Shown here one piece after another: positions 6,926 to 12,012 of a stretch of 12,012 nt of DNA. A program made the position numbers and the translations under genes. Under the pieces are notes generated by a model. That model saw only the letters and a list, made by a program, of their open reading frames with translations, had not been told where the DNA came from and did no database searches. Every line of letters begins with the position of its first letter. Position 1 is the first letter of the stretch. Source of the stretch: Baffinella frigidus (lineage: Eukaryota > Cryptophyceae > Cryptomonadales > Baffinellaceae); contig MU646896.1 of assembly GCA_026770585.1 (NCBI GenBank), positions 1-12,012 on the forward strand, written 5' to 3'.

Positions 6926-7287
6926 GATCTCTCAAAGAGAGAGAGCTGAGTTACACATTAATATGACTTTGTTCGTTGTCAAATTCAACTTAAAATCGTT
7001 GTTCAAAAAGTGATATGTATATATAAATTGGATGTGACTTCTTATAAATTGGTTGCGACTCCATAGGTCCCCAAGGTGTTAGGTTTTGGGTTTTATTAGT
7101 TCCGACATAACCGACCACCGAGTTTACGGCCGAACAAGATACACAACCCTACTTTTGATTTGGTCTTGGAGCCATTTTATTATGTAAAACAACGTTCAAC
7201 TGAAAGAGAGTTGCGATTTGACCTGGCTCTTATTCCAAAGCAATTTCAGGGAAATTTTACGACCCATTAGAGGATCCATTTGCGCAG
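6926..7287. other. AT-rich unassigned region
   Basis: This is the most AT-rich part of the window. It includes GTATATATAAATTGG and an imperfect direct repeat of about 22 bp (TATAAATTGG followed by a GTGACTTC or GCGACTCC ending, near 7019-7062). I see no coding sequence. TATA-like strings are present, but no gene starts nearby, so I do not call a promoter. Confidence 0.45.
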
Positions 7288-7731
7288 TCTTTAGGTCCTT
7301 TAGGTTCTTTTAACTCCCACCATAGGCGGACACCGGAACTTGTTCTGCAGAAAAGCCATGCCTCCTTTCGGATCACATCAACCCCCCCGGTGCAGAGGAT
7401 TGCAGCAGAAACCGGCTAAAGGTATCGTTTAAAGTGGGGCATGCCCTTTAGGGCCTTCAGGTTCTTCGAGCTCCCACCATAGGCGGACACCGGAACTTGT
7501 TCTGCAGAAAAGCCATACCTCCTTTCGGATCACATTCAGGCCCCCCGGTGCAGAAGGATCGCGGCAGAAACCAGCTGAAGGGTCCTTCAAGGGTCCTTTA
7601 CGTCCTTTAGGTCCTTCGAGCTCCCAACATAGGCGGACACCGGAACTTATCCTGCAGGAACGCCATGCTTCCTTTTGGATGACATCAGCCCCCCCGGTGC
7701 AGAAGGATCGCGGCAGAATCCGGCTAAAGGG
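7288..7731 (-). repeat. Family B tandem array, three units
   Basis: Three inverted units lie one after another (about 7288-7411, 7446-7581 and 7582-7731). Each carries the minus-strand tail CCTAAAGGA, a GGTGGGAG or TGTTGGGAG block, GTTCCGGTGTCCGCCTATG, CTGCAG, a region related to GATCCGAAAGGAGG, and CTGCACCGGGGGG at the far 5' end. The spacing of about 150 bp suggests tandem amplification or repeated insertion at one place. A minus-strand open frame spans 7429-7740 and is a translation of two units. Confidence 0.8.
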
Positions 7732-7754
7732 TATCCTCATCGGGAGTGTGAAGG

Positions 7755-7858
7755 TATCCCTTAAGTGACCAGGCCTCCAAATTTGGGGGCCTGAGGTCCT
7801 AGGCAGGTCCTAGGGCCCTACGGTAGGGCGTATGAGCCTACTGGCCACTTAAGGGATA
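7755..7858. mobile_element. Palindromic MITE-like element Y, copy 2
   Basis: The element is bounded by TATCCCTTAAGTG and its exact inverse, CACTTAAGGGATA. The outermost TA on each side may be a TA target duplication, as used by Tc1/mariner-type transposases. The interior CTAGGCAGGTCCTAGGGCCC and CTACGGTAGGGCGTATG match copy 1 at 3436-3535. It sits between the third and fourth family B units, as if inserted into that array. Confidence 0.8.
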
Positions 7859-7872
7859 CAAAAAGTTCCCAG

Positions 7873-7970
7873 GGGTCCTTTAGGTCCTTTAGGTTCGTCG
7901 AGCTCCCAACATAGGTGGACACCGGAACTTGTTCTGTAGAAAGGCCGTGCTTCCTTTTGGATCTCATGGT
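7873..7970 (-). repeat. Family B repeat, fourth inverted unit
   Basis: On the minus strand it has ATCCAAAAGGAAGC, CTACAGAACAAGTTCCGGTG, TCCACCTATGTTGGGAGC and CCTAAAGGACCTAAAGGACC. It lacks the CACCGGGGGG end seen in the other units. Confidence 0.8.
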
Positions 7971-7971
7971 A

Positions 7972-8470
7972 GTCCTTAGTCCTTTAGGTCCTTTAGGTGT
8001 CAATTTCTCCCAACATACGCCAACGACACGCCCTTCCGTAGAAAGGACTGCAGAGAAAGCATTTTTGCTTTCGGATCGCGTTTAGCTCTCCAGTGAAGAG
8101 GCTCGTGAAGAGGGGATAAAGGGTTGGTTCTTTTGGGGTGTTTGAGTTGATCCAGAGGACCGCGCTCGCCCACACACCGAACCACAAGTCAGCCTTTATA
8201 AGGCTCATGGTATCCCATGGTTGGAGCATAGGAGCTTCAGCCACGGATACCCCAGAGGAAAAAAAGATCCAAAAAGGTGAGATGGGTTGTGTGTGTGGGG
8301 GGGGGAGGTACCCTTTGCCTGGCTCTGCCGTAAATCCGGTGGTCAGTCATGTTGGGAAACAAAAAAACCTAAAGGTCCTAAAGGTGAGATCAGTCAGACA
8401 TCAAAGATTTCAAAAGATGAGAGGGATTGTGTGGGGGTGTGAGGTGAAATGAGTCAGACACCAAAGTTTA
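7972..8470 (-). mobile_element. Long inverted family A element with a nested insertion
   Basis: The tail is at 7972-7998 and the core, CTGCAG, hairpin and TGCACTGGAG-related blocks follow to about 8116. The 5' part (8117-8255) matches about 1456-1590 of the complete element, including GGATACCCCA, CATGGGATACCATGAGCC and AAGGCTGACTTG-type blocks. A further part (about 8391-8465) matches the reverse complement of about 1386-1440, with a local duplication of a CAGTCAGACA(C/T)CAAAG block. A separate insertion (8284-8379) lies between these parts. This supports the element extending well upstream of the commonly repeated 3' part. Confidence 0.7.
8284..8379 (+). mobile_element. Nested 96-bp tailed insertion with 11-bp duplication
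   Basis: AAAGGTGAGAT is present at 8273-8283 and again at 8380-8390. The enclosed 96 bp includes a long G run, CCTTTGCCTGGCTCTGCC, ATGTTGGGAAAC and a CCTAAAGGTCCTA tail. The tail and TGTTGGGA block relate it to families A and B, but its core is different. Part of the right-hand duplication is also compatible with the tail sequence, so the duplication could be slightly shorter. Confidence 0.65.
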
Positions 8471-8566
8471 GGTCCTTGAGGTTTTAAATGCTCCCAACAT
8501 AGCCTTACGACACGCCCTTCCGTAGAAAGGACTGCAGAGAAAGCATTTTTGCCTTCGGATCGCGTT
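8467..8566 (-). repeat. Family A repeat copy, inverted and truncated
   Basis: The tail CCTCAAGGACCTAAA is followed, on the minus strand reading outward, by GGAGCATTTAAAAC, the CGTGTCGTAAGGCTATG variant, CTGCAG and a slightly mutated hairpin. It stops at GATCCGAAGG..AACGCGATC, where the tail of the next copy begins. Confidence 0.8.
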
Positions 8567-8706
8567 CAGGTCCTTCAGGTTTTAATTGCTCCCAACATAT
8601 GCCAACGACACGCCCTGCCGTAGAAAGGACTGCAGAGAAAGCATTTTTGCTTTCGGATCGCGTTTAGCTCTCCAGTGCAGAGGCTCGTGAAGAGGGGATA
8701 CAGGGC
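8567..8706 (-). repeat. Family A repeat copy, inverted, next to the gene start
   Basis: This copy runs from the tail (8567-8583) through TTGGGAGC, CGTGTCGTTGGC, CTGCAG, the perfect hairpin and GAGCCTCTGCACTGGAGAGC to TATCCCCTC. It lies about 110 bp upstream of the proposed start codon of the multi-exon gene, in opposite orientation. A CCGCCCT/AGGGCGG palindrome at 8706-8721 marks its far end. Confidence 0.85.
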
Positions 8707-8815
8707 CGCCCTCAAGGGCGGTTCGTTGATTTCGTCGGTTCTCTTGTCAGCGTGGAGTTGCTTTACTCGTTTGTAAAGTTATCTCTCAATTTAGTCAACT
8801 TTGTCCCTTGGCGCG

Positions 8816-8986
8816 ATGGCAGACTCTCCGAGCGCTCGGAGTCAAGCCAAGCCAGAGGCGGGTGTGCGGAGGTTCCTGACCGAGGGGCACGCGCGCTGGA
8901 CCGCCTTGGCAGGCGTGCTTTTCGTGGTGGGTGTCGCCGCTGTGGTGGTAGATAACCCGAAGGAGGCTTCGCAGCTCCGCCAGCAG
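8816..8986 (+). CDS. Exon 1: N-terminus with membrane segment
   Basis: The exon has 57 codons. An N-terminal basic/polar stretch (residues 1-28) is followed by a hydrophobic segment, TALAGVLFVVGVAAVVV, at about 29-45, then a charged DNPKEAS region. This fits a single membrane-spanning anchor or a signal anchor. The donor is CAG|GTCCCC in phase 0. An in-frame TTG lies five codons upstream (8801), but the ATG at 8816 with G at +4 is the better start. Without splicing the frame would run to a stop at 9083-9085. Confidence 0.5.
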
Positions 8987-11913
8987 GTCCCCCCCTTCCA
9001 ACGTGGGTGGGAGGTTCGTCGAGATCGCTGCGATCGAGGGAGAGCGCCGGCTGTAGCCCGCGGGGGCGTTCGCCTTCCGGACTGACCAGGATTTCCGGAC
9101 TGACCTGCGCCTCCCCGCCCGGCCCGCTGGCGGCAGCTGAGAGATCGGGAGGAGCGCTGGCTGCAGCCCGCGGCGGTGGTCGCCTTGGAGAGAGACCCAC
9201 GGCCCATTGGAATTTTCTTGAGGCACGCTTTCATCCGTAGCTGACCACCGAGCCTGGGGACAGCTGCTCCTCCACAACAGCGGGCACCGCCACGGGGCGG
9301 CAACGGCCATCCGCGAGCACCTCAGCGGCAGTTTCGGGACGGAATGGGGCGACGTACGTGCGGTCTCGCACGGATCTGGGCAGGCACTGCTGAATTCGAT
9401 CGAGACGACCCACGGCGTCTCGGCGGTGTCGGGGCGGGGGGGGCGCGTCCACCTGTCTGAGGGGGTCTCGGACAACGCCAAGGACAAGGCAAACCACAAA
9501 CCCTAAACCCGAAACCCCACACCACACCCTACACCCTAATCCCCGAACACTACACCCTAAACCCTGAACCCTGAACCCTGAACCCTGAACCCTGAACCCT
9601 GAACTCTGAACCCTGAACCCTAAACCCTGAACCCTGAACCCTGAACCCTGCACCCTAAACCCGGAACCCTGAACCCTGAACCCTGAACCCGGAACCCTGC
9701 ACCCTGAACCCTGAACCCTGAACCCTGCACCCTGAACCCGGAAACCTGAACCCTGAACCCTGAACCCCAACGCCCAACGCCCAACGCCCAACGCCCAACG
9801 CCCAAAGCAGTGTGGGCGGACGTGCGACGTGGAGGGCTACTCCCTCCCCTCCGCAGGCCACTCGGCGAACAAGGCGTGCATCGACGTGTGCCTCGAGGGG
9901 CGGGGCATCTCGCTCGCCGGAGTCGCGGGGCCGTCCGCCCCGCGCGCCGCGCTCGCCGACCAGCACAGGCCTGCCCCCAAACCTAAAACCCAACCCCTAA
10001 AATCCTGGGTAAAACCCACACCGGAAATCCTGAAACCCACACCGGAAATCCTGGGTAACCCTGAACACGGAACACAGGCTCGCCACCCTCGAAAAATCCG
10101 CCGCGCAGCCACGCATCGGGCGCGGGGGGGGGCGCGGGGGGGCCATGTCGGCGGCGCAGCGGCTGCTCGCGAAGCTGCAGCGCGGCGGCGCGGCGAGGGG
10201 GCACACGGCGGGCGCGTCGCTCGCGAGCGTGATGCACACGCAGGGCGTGCGCCCGAGCCACCTCCCGCGCGCGGACGCGGACACGCTAGAGCGCGCCGAG
10301 GCGGCCGACGCGTCCATCAGCGGGAAGGAGGCGCGCGTGCGGGGGGCGCTGCGTCAGAGCTACCAGGTTCCCGCCCGCGCGAGCTCGTGAGCCGCGAGCG
10401 AGCCGCCTTGCTTGTGCCAGGCTGGCCAGTCACCACGCGGCCACGGCCAGCGCCGGGGGGGGGCTCGCCGTGTGCTTGCGCTCCGCCCCTCGAGGGACCT
10501 GGCGAAACCCTCCCTCACATCCTCTCCCCCGATGGCATCCGCGCACGCGACGCAGTCAGAACGCCCCCTTTCCCCCGGCCACCAGCATCAGGGAGCAACA
10601 CAGCTGTACCGAACCGGGAGTTCTGTCTCGCCTCTCGCTTCTCGCAGCGCGCTGATCGCTGAGCTCGTGTGGCTGAGTGCGTGTGGTGCTGGTGTGCGAG
10701 CTGAGTGGTGCGTGCGTGTGGCGGTGGTGGCGTGCAGGGCACAGTGCGGCAGATGCGCACATACCAGGCGGCGCGCCTTGCCAACGCAGCGGACCTTGAC
10801 AAGGTATTGCCAATCTGGGGATACACCCCCGTGTAAAGCCACTCCGGCCATCCTACACGCGGTGGTATCCCTGGATCCCCAGAGCCACCCCCAACTGTGT
10901 TGTCGCATGCCTGCATCATGTCCGAGTCCAGAAGAGACGTTCACGTACAATGTTTCCAACGCTGCGTGGCCGACATCGTTTCTGTTTTAGTTAACTCAAT
11001 GGGACCTAACTTCCGTGACTATCGTGAGCTGCGCTCGGTCGACGCGGTACTCTCGATTTCATAGGCTAACGGATCGAAAACCGGGTAGTTAAGCCTACGG
11101 TATTGCGCACACAGGTGCTAGGGTCCCTACGGCCTGCCGTAGGCAATACCGTAGGCCTAACTACCCGGTTTTCAGGACGTCACCCTATTAGATTGGAAAG
11201 GCATACGACGCCGCGCCGCGCTCACCAGGTTCGCGTTGGGATGCTGGTAAGCCAGACGTGCGGCGCTCTTCAGATCCGTGCGGTGTTGATTGCGCCCAAC
11301 GCAGCCCAACGACACGCCTTTCCGTAGAAAAGATCTGAAGAAAAAGCATTTTTTTCTCTGCGGTGGACAGCGTGGTCCCAGCGTGTGTCCGAGCTCGGGG
11401 CTGAAAGGTTTTGGTGCGTGTGTCCAAGCTCGGCGCTGAAAGCTGTGGGTGCGTGTGTCGATGCTCCAGGCTGAAAGTGTTGGTGTGTGTGTTTCGCGGC
11501 TGAAAAGTGGGGGTTTGCAGGCGACAGCCTCGGCGAAGGAGCACGACGCAGCGCGCATCGCCCTCGACTCCTCCCTCGTCTCCGCCGCAGCCAAATACGC
11601 CGCGCAGGCGGGGCCGGCGGCGGCGGGAGGGGGCAGCCTCGTCGACACCGCCAAGGCGACGCGCGACCTGGGGAGGGCGCGGGGGGAGATGGGCGCAGAG
11701 GAGGCGGCGCGCGGCGGGGCGGCGAAGCTGCTGGCGGAGGAGCGCGAGCTGTGGAAGGACTCCAAGGCCGTGGTCGACCGGCAGCTCGCCGCGCGGCGGT
11801 GGACGCAGCCGGGGGCGCGCGTCGAGCAGGCGCAGTGGGCGGCGGAGCTGCGGCATGCGCGCGGGCTCCCGGTGCGCACGGCCAAGAAGGTTCAGCAGGC
11901 GGACCATTCCCAG
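8816..11913 (+). CDS. Multi-exon gene of unknown product (partial, runs off right edge)
   Basis: Proposed exons are 8816-8986, a region within 9137-9488 that may be one or two exons, 9811-9968, 10078-10366 and 11521-11913. The start is an ATG in the context GCGCGATGG. The junctions from 9488 to 11521 join in matching phase: 0/0 at 9488|9811, 2/2 at 9968|10078 and 0/0 at 10366|11521. Donors are CAG|GT at 8986, 10366 and 11913, and AG|GC at 9488 and 9968. All acceptors are AG. The exons are strongly GC-rich in third positions, unlike their introns, which hold telomere-like heptamers, a MITE-like element and a family A fragment. The only clear feature is one N-terminal hydrophobic segment. The rest is Ala/Arg/Glu/Gly-rich and probably helical. 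I recognise no domain and propose no function. The exons could also belong to more than one gene. Confidence 0.45.
9137..9488 (+). CDS. Exon 2/3 region with an unresolved frame change
   Basis: From 9137, after a GCGGCAG acceptor, one frame reads protein-like residues such as LRDREERWLQPAAVVALE and RPIGIFLRHAFIRS, then stops at 9242. A second frame, open from 9222, continues convincingly to 9488 with DHRAWGQLLLHNSGHRHG, REHLSGSFGTEWGDVRAVSH and VHLSEGVSDNAKDK. Either a short intron lies between them (for example 9176-9263, GCG|GTGGTC to GGGACAG, phase 0), or a one-base frameshift is present near 9222-9241. The 3' end uses AAG|GCAAAC in phase 0. Confidence 0.4.
9489..9810. repeat. Telomere-like heptamers filling a putative intron
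   Basis: CCCTAAA and CCCTGAA units, then CGCCCAA repeated about six times (about 9767-9805), occupy nearly the whole interval between exon sequences ending AAG (9488) and starting TGT (9811). The interval starts GC and ends AG. Minus-strand frames giving GFRVQGS repeats are artefacts of the 7-mer. Confidence 0.75.
9811..9968 (+). CDS. Exon 4: cysteine-containing segment
   Basis: The exon has 52 codons plus two bases and includes CGRTCDVEGYSLPSAGHS and NKACIDVCLEGRGISLAGVA. Four cysteines in two CxxxC-like pairs (CGRTC, CIDVC) are visible. The acceptor is AAAGCAG; starting three bases earlier would only add a Gln. The donor is CACAG|GCCTGC in phase 2. Confidence 0.45.
9969..10077 (+). other. 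Putative 109-nt GC-AG intron with internal repeats
   Basis: It starts GCCTGC and ends CACAG. CACAGGC is present across both borders (9964-9970 and 10073-10079), so the intron is flanked by a 7-bp direct repeat. Internally AAACCCACACCGGAAATCCT occurs twice in tandem, with a further partial copy of ATCCTGGGTAAA. Removal joins the flanking frames in phase. Confidence 0.5.
10078..10366 (+). CDS. Exon 5: Gly/Arg-rich then helical segment
   Basis: The first base completes the codon split by the preceding intron. It encodes LATLEKSAAQPRIGRGGGRG, a Gly/Arg-rich linker from G runs, then MSAAQRLLAKLQRGGAARGH and a charged, Ala-rich part ending in ALRQSYQ. An ATG at 10145 is in the same frame, so an alternative view is that a separate gene begins there. 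The donor is CAG|GTTCCC in phase 0. Confidence 0.5.
11066..11177. mobile_element. Palindromic MITE-like element X, copy 2
   Basis: The 31-nt arms at 11076-11106 and 11143-11173 are inverse to one another with one mismatch. Each reads GAAAACCGGGTAGTTAxGCC followed by TACGGTATTGC. The outer sequence relates to 5480-5613. The loop contains GTGCTAGGGTCCCTACGG. The arms could form a strong stem in RNA. Confidence 0.8.
11291..11361 (-). repeat. Diverged family A fragment in intron
   Basis: On the minus strand it has AAAAAATGCTTTTTC, AGATCTTTTCTACGGAAAGG, CGTGTCGTTGGGCTGCGTTG and no tail. It is the most diverged copy, so it is probably an old insertion. Confidence 0.65.
11390..11505. repeat. Short diverged tandem repeat (about 40 bp)
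   Basis: A unit of GCTCGGxGCTGAAAG followed by TxGGTGCGTGTGTC recurs about three times before the exon acceptor at 11520, with decay in the last unit. Confidence 0.6.
11521..11913 (+). CDS. Exon 6: Ala/Glu/Arg-rich helical segment
   Basis: The exon has 131 codons in phase 0 at both ends, between TTTGCAG| and CAG|GTAACT. It reads ATASAKEHDAARIALDSSLV, a Gly/Ala linker, DTAKATRDLGRARGEM, AAKLLAEERELWKDSKAVVD and ends TAKKVQQADHSQ. The strong third-position GC and charged heptad-like stretches suggest a genuine helical or coiled-coil protein segment. No family is recognised. A minus-strand frame over the same DNA is lower in plausibility. Confidence 0.55.
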
Positions 11914-11917
11914 GTAA

Positions 11918-12012
11918 CTACACCCTACACCCTACACCCTACACCCTACACCCTACACCCTACACCCTACACCCTACACCCTACACCCTACACCCTACAC
12001 CCTACACCCTAC
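11918..12012. repeat. (CCCTACA)n array at the right edge, intronic
   Basis: This is a nearly perfect heptamer array of CCCTACA that starts four bases after the exon 6 donor and continues off the window. It is much purer than the arrays on the left, suggesting recent expansion. Confidence 0.9.

Larger units (their letters stand above)
10367..11520 (+). other. Putative 1.15-kb intron
   Basis: The interval between the GT donor at 10367 and the TTTGCAG acceptor at 11520 has mixed composition and no convincing frame matching the neighbouring exons. It contains a palindromic element X (11066-11177) and a fragment of family A (11291-11361). GTGTGTGTC-rich repeats of a GCTCGGGGCTGAAAG-like unit (about 11391-11500) lie near its 3' end. 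Otherwise I see nothing specific in 10367-11060. Confidence 0.45.

Noticed and set aside
6470-7178. TTGGAGCCATTTT occurs near 6470 and again near 7166, with a related TAAAATGGTTCCAA at about 3597.
   Set aside because: The matches are short with no extended similarity, so they do not establish a repeat family.
9000-9011. AACGTGGGTGGG matches the 5' end of the complete family A element (1280-1291).
   Set aside because: Only 12 bp match and nothing further aligns, so it may be chance.
9231-9791. A long minus-strand frame with GFRVQGS repeats.
   Set aside because: It is produced by the CCCTGAA heptamer, whose period keeps frames open. It opposes the better-supported plus-strand exons.
11172-11907. 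Two long minus-strand frames of about 238 codons opposite exon 6.
   Set aside because: They extend through a family A fragment and simple repeats and look like GC-rich antisense shadows. The plus strand has matching splice sites and phases.

Overview
This is a eukaryotic nuclear window, most likely from a protist alga. Four observations support this. There are long degenerate arrays built on the CCCTAAA/CCCTGAA telomere-type heptamer. There are many short interspersed repeats with target-site duplications. One gene-like region is a very GC-rich series of exons separated by introns. I see no bacterial operon structure, Shine-Dalgarno sites, rRNA or tRNA. The TTTAGGG repeat type occurs in plants, several algae, dinoflagellates and other alveolates. 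GC-AG introns are reported from haptophytes and dinoflagellates. I cannot place the organism further than that.

Bases 1-2985 are mostly short retroposon-like repeats. Family A carries an invariant CTGCAG / GGGCGTGTCGTTGG / TGTTGGGAG core and a 3' tail of repeated CCTAAAGGA. One copy (1278-1735) is complete and flanked by a perfect 17-bp target-site duplication. Family C has its own 9-nt tail and family D is an unrelated repeat of about 68 bp. They are inserted in and around a degraded, lower-GC coding sequence (about 1205-2620). Its reading frame becomes continuous when two family A insertions are discounted, apart from one stop codon.

Bases 2986-4548 are a telomere-like array. It is interrupted by a 100-bp palindromic element and a doubled 88-bp unit. 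Family A copies sit at both ends with their tails facing the array. Bases 4661-8708 hold a CA/CT microsatellite, a 134-bp palindromic element, unassigned unique sequence, a second telomere-like tract, and family B repeats. Family B shares the CCTAAAGGA tail and is partly in a tandem array. This block also contains another 104-bp palindromic element and inverted family A copies.

From about 8816 to the right edge there is a plausible multi-exon plus-strand gene. It starts with a short membrane-anchor exon. Later GC-rich exons join in compatible phases, some through GC-AG introns, and several introns consist of telomere-like heptamers. It runs off the window and I could not assign its product. 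I see no functional connection between this gene and the degraded coding sequence on the left. The main interest is the repeat system itself: small 9-nt-tailed retroposons, palindromic elements and telomere-like repeats occupying intergenic and intronic space.
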